Positions 1 through 7,988 of a stretch of DNA of 12,405 bases are shown piece by piece. Position numbers and translations under genes: made by a program. Origin of the DNA: Nitrospirota bacterium (GTDB lineage Bacteria > Nitrospirota > 9FT-COMBO-42-15 > HDB-SIOI813); NCBI GenBank assembly GCA_016234155.1, contig JACRGZ010000082.1:1-12405 (forward strand), in the 5' to 3' direction. Every line of letters starts with the position of its first letter. Position 1 is the stretch's first letter. The notes under the pieces are model-generated. The model was not told where the DNA came from. It worked only from the letters and a program-made list of their open reading frames with translations, and searched no databases.

Positions 1-28
1 CTCAGAATAATGACGACATTTCTTTGCA

Positions 29-102
29 AAATCCCTCCTAACCTCCCTTTTCCAAAGGGAGGGATAATCCCCTCTTTGAAAAAGAGGGGTTAGGGGAGAT
101 TT
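29..102. repeat. Nested palindromic element downstream of hslU
   Basis: The outer arms AAATCCCTCCTAACC (29-43) and GGTTAGGGGAGATTT (88-102) pair apart from G-T-type mismatches. Inside them are two perfect 9-bp hairpins: 42-50 with 54-62 (loop TCC) and 69-77 with 81-89 (loop GAA). The folded form would be a three-way, cloverleaf-like structure. It lies about 110 bp beyond the hslU stop, so it may end or protect the 3' end of the hslU transcript. It lacks a clean U-tract, so a terminator role is only inferred. The composition resembles the C/G-rich palindrome embedded in the LysM gene near 9071-9108. Confidence 0.75.
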
Positions 103-211
103 CCTCAATGATGTCTATTCAATTTTGAGACCCTTAATAATACTTGCTTTTCAAATTATTTTTGCATTTTTAATTGTCATTTTGCACTTTCATTTTTGCA
201 TTTTGAATTTT
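103..211. repeat. AT-rich spacer with a degenerate repeat half
   Basis: This gene-free AT-rich stretch follows hslU. Positions about 164-187 (CATTTTTAATTGTCATTTTG) closely resemble one arm of the inverted repeats that flank hslV. The matching opposite arm is not evident here, so this looks like a decayed or half copy. I see no coding potential. Confidence 0.4.
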
Positions 212-1552
212 CTACAATATATACCTGCTCAAATCATGATCTTTCACAATGTCTGCCAACCGCTCGCGCACATGCTTGGCATCTATAACATATTTTCCCC
301 CTGAGAGTTCGGGGGCATCAAAGGATAGATCATCGAGCAATTTTTCCATTATTGTAAACAGCCTCCTCGCCCCTATATTCTCCATACGCTCGTTCACCGC
401 TACCGCTGTAACTGCGATCTCTTTGATCGCATCTTCTGTGAATGTAAGCTCAATACCTTCTGTCTGCAAGAGGGCTGTATATTGCTTTAGCAGGGCATTC
501 TTCGGTTCTGTAAGGATGCGTATAAAGTCCTTCTCCCCAAGTGAGTCTAACTCCACCCTTATGGGGAAACGGCCCTGCAGCTCAGGGATAAGGTCAGACG
601 GTTTTGAAACATGGAATGCACCGGCAGCGATAAAGAGGATATGGTCGGTCTTTACAGGTCCATACTTCGTAGTAACAGTGGTGCCCTCCACTATAGGCAG
701 GAGGTCCCTTTGAACACCCTCTCTCGACACATCAGGGCCAAACCCTTTTTCCCTGCTCGCTATCTTATCTATCTCGTCAAGAAAGACAATGCCGGACTGC
801 TCGACCTTAGTTATAGCCTCCCTCACTACCTCATCCATATCTATTAACTTCTGGACTTCTTCCTCAGTAAGTATATTAATTGCCTCTTTCACTTTAACTT
901 TTTTCTTTTTGCTCTTCCCCGGAAAGAGGCCGCCGAGCATCTCTTTCAAATTCATCTCCAGCTCTTCCATCCCAACGTTAGAGATAACCCCAACGGGGAT
1001 CATCTTCTCTTTGACATCGAGTTCTAATAAACGGTCATCAAGCCTCCCCTCCCTTAGTTGAGAGCGGAGTTTTTCCCTTGTCTCTGTATATGTTGCCTCT
1101 GTAGTGGTTGTATCATAGGGAGGTCTTGGCGGGGGGCTTGGCAGCAACAGGTCAAGAACCCTCTCCTCTGTCTGACGTCTTGCCTTTTCCCTGACTGTCT
1201 GGGTTCTCTCCTCTTTCATCATATTTACAGCAAGCTGGGTCAACTCCCGTATGATAGATTCTACATCCCTTCCCACATACCCAACCTCTGTAAATTTGGA
1301 TGCCTCTACCTTTGTAAACGGCGCCTGGGATAGTTTGGCCAATCGCCGTGATATCTCTGTCTTACCGACGCCGGTCGGGCCAATCATTATGATATTCTTG
1401 GGCATGACCTCATCACGGAGGTCCTCAGACAGCCTCTGCCTGCGCCAGCGTGTCCTGAGCGCGATCGCAACAGCGCGTTTAGCCGCAGCCTGTCCTATTA
1501 CATATTTGTCCAGCTCTTCTACTATCTGCTTAGGTGTAAGAGAATCGCTCAT
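212..1552 (-). CDS. hslU: HslU, ATPase/unfoldase subunit of the HslUV protease
   Basis: HslU is the cytoplasmic AAA+ (Clp/Hsp100) hexamer that unfolds substrates and threads them into the HslV peptidase. The protein is 446 aa, close to the usual length of about 443. Visible motifs are Walker A GPTGVGKT at residues 58-65, the pore loop GYVGRD at 91-96, Walker B IVFLDE at 255-260, the arginine-finger region QGRFP at 326-330 and sensor-2 GARR at 394-397. The C-terminus DLSRYIL is the conserved HslU tail that docks into HslV pockets. Residues from about 110 to 240 are the intermediate (I) domain, which includes a Lys-rich run near 213-222. The ATG at 1552 has a GGGG ribosome-binding site at 1559-1562, just outside the hslV-flanking repeat. 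hslU follows hslV in the same direction, as in most bacteria. Identification is secure. Confidence 0.98.
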   Translation of the reverse strand: MSDSLTPKQIVEELDKYVIGQAAAKRAVAIALRTRWRRQRLSEDLRDEVMPKNIIMIGPTGVGKTEISRRLAKLSQAPFTKVEASKFTEVGYVGRDVESIIRELTQLAVNMMKEERTQTVREKARRQTEERVLDLLLPSPPPRPPYDTTTTEATYTETREKLRSQLREGRLDDRLLELDVKEKMIPVGVISNVGMEELEMNLKEMLGGLFPGKSKKKKVKVKEAINILTEEEVQKLIDMDEVVREAITKVEQSGIVFLDEIDKIASREKGFGPDVSREGVQRDLLPIVEGTTVTTKYGPVKTDHILFIAAGAFHVSKPSDLIPELQGRFPIRVELDSLGEKDFIRILTEPKNALLKQYTALLQTEGIELTFTEDAIKEIAVTAVAVNERMENIGARRLFTIMEKLLDDLSFDAPELSGGKYVIDAKHVRERLADIVKDHDLSRYIL

Positions 1553-1564
1553 GTGTTACCCCAC

Positions 1565-1696
1565 AAATATCAAAAATAAAAAATCAAAAAGCAAAATGAC
1601 AGATTAAAAATCAAAAATCAGGTTTAATTGGTTCAATTAGTTTTATTCTACATTTTTAATTTGTCATTTTGATATTTGATATTTGATATTTGATTT
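1565..1696 (+). repeat. 132-bp inverted repeat, copy A (hslV-hslU gap)
   Basis: Read base by base, this segment is the exact reverse complement of 2248-2379 (132 of 132). The match breaks on both sides (1564/2380 and 1697/2247). Each copy is itself a nested palindrome. Positions 1592-1611 pair with 1652-1671 with one mismatch, the ends carry repeated ATTTGAT-type units, and the centre is TAATTG-GTT-CAATTA (1625-1639). This gives a MITE-like character with no coding capacity. It fills almost the whole hslV-hslU gap and stops three bases short of the hslU ribosome-binding site. Confidence 0.95.
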
Positions 1697-1703
1697 AATA
1701 CTA

Positions 1704-2231
1704 TCACAGCTCCTCTACCAATATCTCGCTATTCGTATATATACATATGCCTGCCGTTATCTTCATGGCCTCTTCCACAATTTCTCTTGCACTCATGTTT
1801 GTCTGTCTTACAAGCGCCCTTGCAGCCGCAAGGGCATAAGGACCTCCTGAACCTATAGCCATGATACCGTCTTCAGGTTCAATTATATCACCAGTGCCTG
1901 AGATGATTAAAGAGGAATTTCTATCTGCTACTGCCATGAGCGCCTCAAGCCTTCTCAGCATCTTGTCAGTCCTCCACTCTTTGGCAAGCTCTATAGTTGC
2001 ACGTGTCAGATTGCCATGGTATTGTTCAAGCTTCCCCTCAAACTTCTCAAACAGTGTCAGGGCATCTGCTGCCCCTCCTGCAAAACCGGATAAAATTGTG
2101 CCATTATACATCCTTCTTATTTTTTTTGCATTATGTTTCATGATGGTGTTTCCCACAGTCACCTGACCATCACCGGCTATGGCAACATGATCATTGCGTC
2201 TGACGCAAAGAATTGTTGTGCTACGAATCAT
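1704..2231 (-). CDS. hslV: HslV, threonine peptidase subunit of the HslUV protease
   Basis: HslV is the proteasome-beta-like N-terminal threonine peptidase that forms a double hexamer capped by HslU in the cytoplasm. I start it at the ATG at 2231, which has AGGAGGGG (2233-2240) just upstream. The in-frame ATG at 2261 lies inside the flanking repeat. The product is 175 aa and begins MIRSTTILCVRR. The mature catalytic Thr is therefore Thr5, and a four-residue propeptide must be removed. In mature numbering, Asp17 (GDGQV), Lys33 (residue 37) and Ser124 (residue 128, GSGGPYA) are all present, so the active site is intact. The gene with its ribosome-binding site sits between perfect 132-bp inverted repeats, which is unusual. 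It precedes hslU in the same orientation. Confidence 0.97.
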   Translation of the reverse strand: MIRSTTILCVRRNDHVAIAGDGQVTVGNTIMKHNAKKIRRMYNGTILSGFAGGAADALTLFEKFEGKLEQYHGNLTRATIELAKEWRTDKMLRRLEALMAVADRNSSLIISGTGDIIEPEDGIMAIGSGGPYALAAARALVRQTNMSAREIVEEAMKITAGICIYTNSEILVEEL

Positions 2232-2247
2232 ATCCCCTCCTGTAATA

Positions 2248-2379
2248 AAATCAAATATCAAATATCAAATATCAAAATGACAAATTAAAAATGTAGAATA
2301 AAACTAATTGAACCAATTAAACCTGATTTTTGATTTTTAATCTGTCATTTTGCTTTTTGATTTTTTATTTTTGATATTT
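2248..2379 (-). repeat. 132-bp inverted repeat, copy B (xerC-hslV junction)
   Basis: This is the exact reverse complement of 1565-1696. It begins 17 bp upstream of the hslV start codon and runs into the xerC gene. The last four xerC codons (KYQK) and its TAA stop (2365-2367) are repeat sequence. Because the repeat is identical at both ends, inversion of the segment between the copies would regenerate the same xerC 3' end. Confidence 0.95.
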
Positions 2380-3423
2380 AATTTTCTTCCCCCTCGGATG
2401 TGCCTTGTCATAAACCTCCATCAGCTTATCCATGCTTACATGTGTGTAACGCTGGGTGGTAGAGAGACTTGTATGACCAAGCATCTCCTGTACCGAACGC
2501 AGATCAGCCCCCCCTTCCAGCATATGGGTGGCAAAGGAGTGCCGGATGGAGTGCGGCGTCATATCCCACAGGCCGCTGAGCTTTTTGTATTTTCCCACTA
2601 TCCTGTGGACACTCCTTGTTGTGATTCGCATACCGAATCTGTTGAGAAACAGTGGAATCCCCTTTTCACTCGAAAATACCGCCTCCCTGTCATTCTGAAC
2701 TTGGTTCAGAATCTCTTTAGACCCTGAAACCCCTGAACTTGTTTCAGGGTCAGGGTGACATGTTTGATTTTCATTCTTCCCTGCAAGCATTAATGCCTCA
2801 AGGTATTCCCTGATTGCTGCAACGGCCTTTGAACCAATGGGGACTATCCTCTCCTTCCTCCCCTTGCCTTTCACCCTTAGAAGTCCATCCATAAAGTTTA
2901 AATCCTCGATGTTAACGGCGACTATCTCCCCTATCCTTATGCCTGCTGAATAAAATGTCTCCAGCATAGCCCTATCCCTTAGCGTCATAACATCTACGCC
3001 TGATGGCGCATTAAGTAATCTATCCGCTTCATCTACAGACAGAAACCTGGGAAGGTTTCTGGCACGCCTCGGGGTTGATACCATCTTACCCGGGTTATTT
3101 ACCCCCCCTGACTCTCTGCAGAGGTAGTTAAAGAATGTCCTGATAGCCGATATCTTCCTTGCCACAGAGGACTTATTCAGTCCCTTGTTGCACAGCTTTG
3201 CAAGAAAGGCCCTTATCATGAGGTGATCGATATTGTGAAAATCTTCTATGGACAGGGAATCTTTTTCCAAAACACTTTTAAGGTATTCAACAAACTGTAA
3301 AAGATCGGATAGGTAATTCCTTACGGTGTGGACTGATAGATTTTTTTCGGTAGATATATACCTCAAAAAATCTTCACCTTTTGGAATATGAACTATTTTT
3401 ACATTTTCAATTGCGTCTTCCAT
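2365..3423 (-). CDS. xerC: XerC-type tyrosine recombinase with an in-frame repeat insertion
   Basis: This is a site-specific tyrosine recombinase of the XerC/XerD family, which resolves chromosome dimers at dif. The N-terminal SAM-like core-binding domain spans about 15-105. The catalytic domain has R163 (AGIRIGE), K187 (VKGKGRKER), H291 and R294 (HSIRHSFATH), H317 (LGHTSL) and nucleophile Y326 (TQRYTHVS), so the site looks complete. At 352 aa it is about 50 residues longer than a typical XerC. About 24 of these (residues 222-245, CHPDPET to LNQVQND) come from a palindromic repeat inserted between the beta-hairpin region and the next helix. The ATG at 3423 overlaps the trmFO 3' end by 25 bp and has AAGGA upstream. 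The C-terminal four residues come from the 132-bp repeat. XerC rather than XerD is inferred from the operon context (trmFO-xerC-hslVU). Confidence 0.93.
   Translation of the reverse strand: MEDAIENVKIVHIPKGEDFLRYISTEKNLSVHTVRNYLSDLLQFVEYLKSVLEKDSLSIEDFHNIDHLMIRAFLAKLCNKGLNKSSVARKISAIRTFFNYLCRESGGVNNPGKMVSTPRRARNLPRFLSVDEADRLLNAPSGVDVMTLRDRAMLETFYSAGIRIGEIVAVNIEDLNFMDGLLRVKGKGRKERIVPIGSKAVAAIREYLEALMLAGKNENQTCHPDPETSSGVSGSKEILNQVQNDREAVFSSEKGIPLFLNRFGMRITTRSVHRIVGKYKKLSGLWDMTPHSIRHSFATHMLEGGADLRSVQEMLGHTSLSTTQRYTHVSMDKLMEVYDKAHPRGKKIKYQK
2688..2760. repeat. 73-bp palindromic element inside xerC
   Basis: The element is bounded by TGTCA (2688-2692) and TGACA (2756-2760). It contains two hairpins: ATTCTGAAC with TTCAGAAT in the left half, and CCCTGAAA with TTTCAGGG in the right half. 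It stays open in the xerC frame and encodes CHPDPET to LNQVQND. From memory it resembles widely distributed GTCATTCTGAAC-type palindromes in bacterial genomes. Persistence inside a gene recalls Rickettsia palindromic elements. Confidence 0.85.
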
Positions 3424-4712
3424 TTCTCGATATCCTTAATGGCCCTTTCGACTAACTTCTTCCTGTACATCTCTTTATCCCTTATCTTTCTCAACAGGGG
3501 TGGAAGGAGACCCCAGTTTACATTCATCGGCTGGAAGTCTGACGTGCCTCCTGCCGCAACATAATTGAGGAGCGCCCCGATGGCTGCAGTGGCCGGGGGC
3601 GGTATAAACTCATCCCCTCTGATATGCATCGTTGCAGATATCCCTGCTATCAAGCCCATTGCAACAGATTCTGTATATCCTTCCACACCGACAATCTGTC
3701 CGGCAAAATATATGTTGTCTGTTTTCTTAAGCCTAAGTGAGTCATCGAGCAGGAGCGGGGAGTTTATGTATGTATTTCTATGCAAACTGCCGTAGCGCAG
3801 GAATTCAGCCTCCTCAAGACCTGGTATCATCCTGAATACCCTTCTCTGCTCAGGCCACTTTAATCTTGTCTGAAAGCCGACCATATTATATGCCTGGCCA
3901 AACCTGTCCTCCTGCCGGAGTTGAACCACCGCATACGGCTCCTTTCCCGCGCTGGGGTCTCTGAGCCCCACAGGTTTTAAGGGGCCGTAAAGAAGGGTAT
4001 CCATGCCACGTTCGGCTAACGCATCTACAGGCATGCAGCCTTCAAAGTAGGGTATCTTTTCAAACTCTTTTACAGGGGTCTTCTCTGCCGACATGATGGC
4101 ATTATAGAAATTCTCATATTCATCCCGGCTCATCGGACAATTTATATAATCATCACCACCCTTATTATACCTTGATGCCCTGAAGACCTTCGTTTCGTCA
4201 ATGCTGCCGGCGCTTATTATCGGTGAAATCGCATCATAGAAATATATAAAATCATACCCTATGCTCTTACGCAGCCCTTCCGCCATCTTATCAGATGTCA
4301 GTGGCCCTGTGGCTATTATCACAGGGGTCTCAAAAGATGGTTCCGGCACCTCTTCCCTGATAAGCCTTATATTGGGATGAGATGTTATAACCTCTGTAAC
4401 CATCTTTGAAAACTCTGAACGGTCAACAGCAAGGGCAGAGCCGGCAGGTATCCTGTTCTTATCAGCAGTCATAATGATTAATGACCCGAGCATACGCAGT
4501 TCTTCTTTAAGCAAACCATGGGCGTTAAAAATGTCGCCCGACTTAAAGGAGTTGCTGCAGACAAGCTCAGCCAAATCACCGGTCCTGTGGACATCTGTCA
4601 TAGTGCCAGGCCGCATCTCATAAAGGAGCACCTTCATCCCCCTCTCTGCAGCCTGCCATGCAGCCTCGGAGCCGGCAAGCCCGCCCCCTATTATGACAAG
4701 TTCAGGTTTCAT
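3399..4712 (-). CDS. trmFO: TrmFO, folate/FAD-dependent tRNA m5U54 methyltransferase
   Basis: TrmFO methylates U54 in the T-loop of tRNA using 5,10-methylenetetrahydrofolate and reduced FAD. I chose the ATG at 4712 (437 aa, MKPELVIIGGGLAG), which has AAAGG upstream. The in-frame ATG at 4748 lies within a GACCC repeat and has no ribosome-binding site. The FAD dinucleotide-binding motif GGGLAGSEAAW is at residues 9-19. The two functional cysteines of the family are at C52 (LVCSNSFKSG) and C226 (FEGCMPVDAL), close to Cys53/Cys226 of the Bacillus enzyme. The C-terminal second FAD contact YFAGQIVGVEGYTES is also present. It lies between topA and xerC, a classic TrmFO neighbourhood, and its end overlaps the xerC start. 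Confidence 0.97.
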   Translation of the reverse strand: MKPELVIIGGGLAGSEAAWQAAERGMKVLLYEMRPGTMTDVHRTGDLAELVCSNSFKSGDIFNAHGLLKEELRMLGSLIIMTADKNRIPAGSALAVDRSEFSKMVTEVITSHPNIRLIREEVPEPSFETPVIIATGPLTSDKMAEGLRKSIGYDFIYFYDAISPIISAGSIDETKVFRASRYNKGGDDYINCPMSRDEYENFYNAIMSAEKTPVKEFEKIPYFEGCMPVDALAERGMDTLLYGPLKPVGLRDPSAGKEPYAVVQLRQEDRFGQAYNMVGFQTRLKWPEQRRVFRMIPGLEEAEFLRYGSLHRNTYINSPLLLDDSLRLKKTDNIYFAGQIVGVEGYTESVAMGLIAGISATMHIRGDEFIPPPATAAIGALLNYVAAGGTSDFQPMNVNWGLLPPLLRKIRDKEMYRKKLVERAIKDIEKWKTQLKM

Positions 4713-4733
4713 TTGAAAATACCTTTTGAAATC

Positions 4734-4795
4734 AGGGTCAGGGGTCAAGGGTCATGGGTCATGTACATCCTCCTTGACCCTTGACCCTTGACCCT
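4734..4795. repeat. GGGTCA/TGACCC hairpin repeat between topA and trmFO
   Basis: The left part, 4734-4761, carries four GGGTCA-like units. The right part, 4775-4795, carries three TGACCC units. The arms 4741-4761 and 4775-4795 are complementary at 19 of 21 positions around a 13-base spacer. On the minus strand the hairpin lies just after the topA stop and just before the trmFO ribosome-binding site. It could stabilise the upstream mRNA or weaken read-through; neither is shown by the sequence. Confidence 0.8.
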
Positions 4796-4801
4796 ACACT
4801 T

Positions 4802-7048
4802 TCATTCCTCCCTGTACCCGCAGCCCTTTTTAATGCATACCATCTTGCTGCCACCACCGCGTGTCCTCTTCTCTGCCAAAAATGGTGCGCCGCACTGTGG
4901 ACACGGCTGAGGCACAGGTTTGTCCCACATGGCGAATTTGCAGGCAGGGTATCTTGTGCATGAGTAGAAGACCCTCCCCCTTTTACTCCTCTTTTCCGTT
5001 ATCTCTCCGCCGCATCCGACCTCAGGACAGGGAACGCCTGTTGTGATCGGTTTGGTCGTTTTGCAGGCAGGATAATTTGAGCAGGCAAGAAATCTCCCGT
5101 ACCTTCCGTTCTTGATAATCATAGGTGACCCGCATGCCTGACAACTCTCCCCGGTAGTCTCTTCTCTTATAACCTCAATCCTGCCGGCTTCTCCCCTCTT
5201 GAACTCCGTCGTATTTTTACACTCAGGATATGCGGAACAGGCGAGGAAGTATCCCAGCTTCCCCCACTTTATGACCATGCCGTTCCCGCACTTATCGCAT
5301 TTTATATCAGTAGGGGTCTCCTCTATTTTCAGATTGCGCATCTCCTTTCTGGCCTTCTCAAGATGGGTGTTAAAGGGGTGATAGAAGCCGCCTACTGCCG
5401 CTGTCCACTCATATCTTCCCTCCTCGATCTCATCCAGTTCATCCTCCATCTTCGCTGTAAACGTCACGTCTATAAGTTCAGGGAAATGTTCCACCAGCAT
5501 ATCGTTTACCAGGACTCCAAGTTCTGTAGGATAGAACCTCCCTTCTTTTTTTTCCACATACTCCCTATCCTGTATGGTAGACAGGATGGCTGCATATGTG
5601 CTCGGACGGCCTATACCCTTTTCCTCCAGCTCTTTTATCAGTGTTGCCTCAGTATAGCGGGAAGGCGGCTGCGTGAAGTGCTGTTTTGGTTCTATAGAAA
5701 GGAGGTTCAGCCTTTCCCCCTCCGCTACCTGCGGGATTACCCCCCCCTCCTCTTCTTCCATGACCTGAGCAGGCTCATCGCCCGCCTCTTTGTACAGCTT
5801 CATAAAACCGGCAAACCTTACGACTGTCCCTGTCACCCGGAGCAGATATTCACCTGCCCCAACGTCAATAGTCGTCGTATCAAGAACAGCCGGTATCATC
5901 TGGCACGCAACGAATCTGTTCCATATAAGCCTGTATAGATTATAGGCATCTCTGTCAACATACTCCTTTATCTCCTCAGGTATGCGTTGAGCAGATGTCG
6001 GTCTGACAGCCTCATGGGCATCCTGTATCCCCTTTTTATTCTTGTATTCAACCCCTTTTGCCGGAAGATACTCATGTCCAAAATTATCTTTTATATATTT
6101 TCTGGCATCACCCTCTGCCTCCTTTGATATACGCACCGAGTCGGTACGCATATATGTTATAAGCCCTACGGGCCCCTCATTCCCTATCTCTATCCCCTCG
6201 TAGAGCCGCTGTGCGATACGCATCGTCTTTTGGGCGGTAAATCTTAATCTCCTCGCAGCCTCCTGCTGCAGCTTGCTTGTGGTAAATGGAGGGAGGGGGT
6301 ACCTCTTTTTCTCTTTTTTCTCGATTGACCTTACAACATACTCACTGCCTGAAAGGATATCTTTAATCCTGTCAGCCTCTGCCTGATCCGGTATATTTAT
6401 CTCTTCACCCCGGCATTTTATCAATTTTATCTCAAATGGCGGTGGGGCCTTACCCTCAACCTTCGCTGTAAGGGACCAGTACTCTTCAGATACAAACTGC
6501 CCGATCTCTTTCTCAAGGTCGCATACAAGACGCACCGCCACTGACTGGACCCTTCCGGCGCTGAGACCGCGTCTCACCTTCTCCCAGAGGAGCGGGCTCA
6601 ACTTATACCCGACAATGCGGTCAAGGATACGCCTTGCCTGCTGTGCATTTACCTTGTTCAGATCAATCTTCCCGGGATTGCGCAGCGCCTCTTTGATCGC
6701 CTTTTCTGTAATCTCATGAAAGAGTACACGATAGACATTATCCCTGTCCTCATCCAGCTCTTCAGCTATGTGCCAGGCAATTGCCTCACCCTCTCTGTCA
6801 GGGTCAGGGCAGAGGTATACTGCAGACGCCGACTTTGCGGCCTTTTTGATCTCTGTCAGGACCGTTCCCTTCCCCTTTATGGTTACATAGTGCGGAGTAA
6901 AGCCATTCTCTATATCCACACCAAACTTGTTCCCAGGCAGGTCCTTAACGTGGCCGACAGAGGCCTTTACGTTATAAGATTTACCGAGATACTTTGTGAT
7001 CGTCCTTGCCTTTGCAGGAGATTCTACTATGATTAACGGTTTTGACAT
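4802..7048 (-). CDS. topA: DNA topoisomerase I (type IA)
   Basis: This enzyme relaxes negative supercoils by transient single-strand cleavage through a 5' phosphotyrosine. The start is the ATG at 7048 (748 aa, MSKPLIIVESPAKA), preceded by GGAAGG and 17 bp after the dprA stop. The in-frame ATG at 7075 would overlap dprA. The Toprim domain (about 1-120) has E9 and the D82-x-D84-x-E86 acidic motif (PDPDREGEAIAWH). The core contains GRVQSVAVRL (165-174), catalytic Tyr299 in ITYMRTDS and KGIGRPSTYA (477-486). The C-terminus has four C4 zinc ribbons: C584/587/604/610, C636/639/656/662, C674/679/697/703 and C716/719/738/743. The coupling with dprA and trmFO is a common arrangement. The enzyme looks complete. 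Confidence 0.98.
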   Translation of the reverse strand: MSKPLIIVESPAKARTITKYLGKSYNVKASVGHVKDLPGNKFGVDIENGFTPHYVTIKGKGTVLTEIKKAAKSASAVYLCPDPDREGEAIAWHIAEELDEDRDNVYRVLFHEITEKAIKEALRNPGKIDLNKVNAQQARRILDRIVGYKLSPLLWEKVRRGLSAGRVQSVAVRLVCDLEKEIGQFVSEEYWSLTAKVEGKAPPPFEIKLIKCRGEEINIPDQAEADRIKDILSGSEYVVRSIEKKEKKRYPLPPFTTSKLQQEAARRLRFTAQKTMRIAQRLYEGIEIGNEGPVGLITYMRTDSVRISKEAEGDARKYIKDNFGHEYLPAKGVEYKNKKGIQDAHEAVRPTSAQRIPEEIKEYVDRDAYNLYRLIWNRFVACQMIPAVLDTTTIDVGAGEYLLRVTGTVVRFAGFMKLYKEAGDEPAQVMEEEEGGVIPQVAEGERLNLLSIEPKQHFTQPPSRYTEATLIKELEEKGIGRPSTYAAILSTIQDREYVEKKEGRFYPTELGVLVNDMLVEHFPELIDVTFTAKMEDELDEIEEGRYEWTAAVGGFYHPFNTHLEKARKEMRNLKIEETPTDIKCDKCGNGMVIKWGKLGYFLACSAYPECKNTTEFKRGEAGRIEVIREETTGESCQACGSPMIIKNGRYGRFLACSNYPACKTTKPITTGVPCPEVGCGGEITEKRSKRGRVFYSCTRYPACKFAMWDKPVPQPCPQCGAPFLAEKRTRGGGSKMVCIKKGCGYREE

Positions 7049-7065
7049 ATTTTCCTTCCCCTCTC

Positions 7066-7977
7066 TCACAAGCATGCCTTAACGTAGAGACTACCGGGCA
7101 TCTGCTCTGCAAGCCCGTTTAGTTCAAGGTTCAAAAGAAGCTGCACCGCCTTCCGCGATTCAACACCACTCTCCGTTATTATCTGATTTATATGTTTGGG
7201 CTCAAGTGTCAATGTCCTGTATATATATTCCTCTTCACCTGACACCGATTTTATACTATCAGGCCTGTTTTTGATACCACGTTTTATGTGGTGCGTCAAC
7301 AACCGCTCAAATTCCTCTAAAATATCATCAACATCTGATACTAATTTAGCCCCCTGCCGGATCAGATTATTTGTCCCCTCACTGAGCGGCGAATTTATAT
7401 TCCCTGGAACTGCAAAGACCTCCCGTCCCTGTTCCATCGCAAACCTTGCAGTAATCAGGGAGCCGCTCTTCTCTGCCGCCTCTACCACCACTACCCCGAG
7501 TGACAGTCCGCTTATGACCCTGTTTCTCTGTGGAAATTTTTTCTTATCGGGCCGGCTCCCCATGGGAAATTCCGACATGACAGCTCCACTCTTTGCGATA
7601 TCTGACATCAGGTCACAGTTTTCTCTGGGATACACAACATCTATTCCGCATCCTAAAACTGCGATACTCCTCCCTCCGCTTTTTAATGCAGCCCTGTGGG
7701 CGACACTGTCTATCCCCCTGGCCATCCCGCTTATAATTGTAAAACCTGCGGAGGCAAGTTCAGAGGCAAGCATATCTGCAACCCTCATCCCATAGGGTGT
7801 AGGCCTCCTTGAGCCGACAATAGCTATAGCGTTTCCATCATCCTGGACAAGCGAACCCTTCATATAGAAATAAGGCGGCGGGTCATATATGTTCTTTAAC
7901 CTCTCCGGATAATCAGGATGATCTAAGTGTACAAGCCTGATGCCGTCATCCTTAATCTTTCTTATCTCATCTTCCAT
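7066..7977 (-). CDS. dprA: DprA, DNA-processing protein, lacking the usual N-terminal domain
   Basis: DprA binds incoming single-stranded DNA and loads RecA during natural transformation; it occurs in many bacteria not known to be competent. The Rossmann-like core is clear: IVGSRRPTPYG (53-63), SGMARGIDSVAHRAAL (83-98), LGCGIDVVYPREN (108-120), FPQRNRVISGLS (148-159), SGSLITARFAMEQGREVFAVPG (171-192) and GTNNLIRQGA (201-210). A winged-helix-like C-terminal domain follows at about 245-303. At 303 aa it is about 60 residues short. Many family members have a helical SAM-like domain before the VxxLxxxDYPxxL segment, which here begins at residue 13. An in-frame TGA lies six codons upstream of the ATG, inside a palindromic repeat, and no good ribosome-binding site is visible. 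The 5' end may have been lost to that element. Some lineages naturally lack this domain. Confidence 0.95.
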   Translation of the reverse strand: MEDEIRKIKDDGIRLVHLDHPDYPERLKNIYDPPPYFYMKGSLVQDDGNAIAIVGSRRPTPYGMRVADMLASELASAGFTIISGMARGIDSVAHRAALKSGGRSIAVLGCGIDVVYPRENCDLMSDIAKSGAVMSEFPMGSRPDKKKFPQRNRVISGLSLGVVVVEAAEKSGSLITARFAMEQGREVFAVPGNINSPLSEGTNNLIRQGAKLVSDVDDILEEFERLLTHHIKRGIKNRPDSIKSVSGEEEYIYRTLTLEPKHINQIITESGVESRKAVQLLLNLELNGLAEQMPGSLYVKACL

Positions 7978-7988
7978 AATTTTAACAA

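Noticed and set aside
1671..1696. Possible CRISPR or satellite from repeated ATTTGAT units
   Set aside because: The units are 8 bp with no spacers. They are the ends of the palindromic element repeated in 2248-2379.
2232..2261. HslV starting at the ATG at 2261
   Set aside because: The codon lies in the flanking repeat without a ribosome-binding site and would add ten non-conserved residues before the propeptide.
5363..5938. 191-codon plus-strand open frame opposite topA
   Set aside because: It is antisense to a fully conserved TopA region. Its Cys/Arg/Phe-rich composition shows no domain and it has no ribosome-binding site.
7049..7075. topA starting at the ATG at 7075
   Set aside because: It would overlap the dprA end and add nine non-conserved residues. 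The ATG at 7048 has a better ribosome-binding site and gives the conserved N-terminus SKPLIIVESPAKA.
7196..7795. 199-codon plus-strand open frame opposite dprA
   Set aside because: It is a shadow of the conserved DprA core with low-complexity Ser/Pro content and no translation signals.
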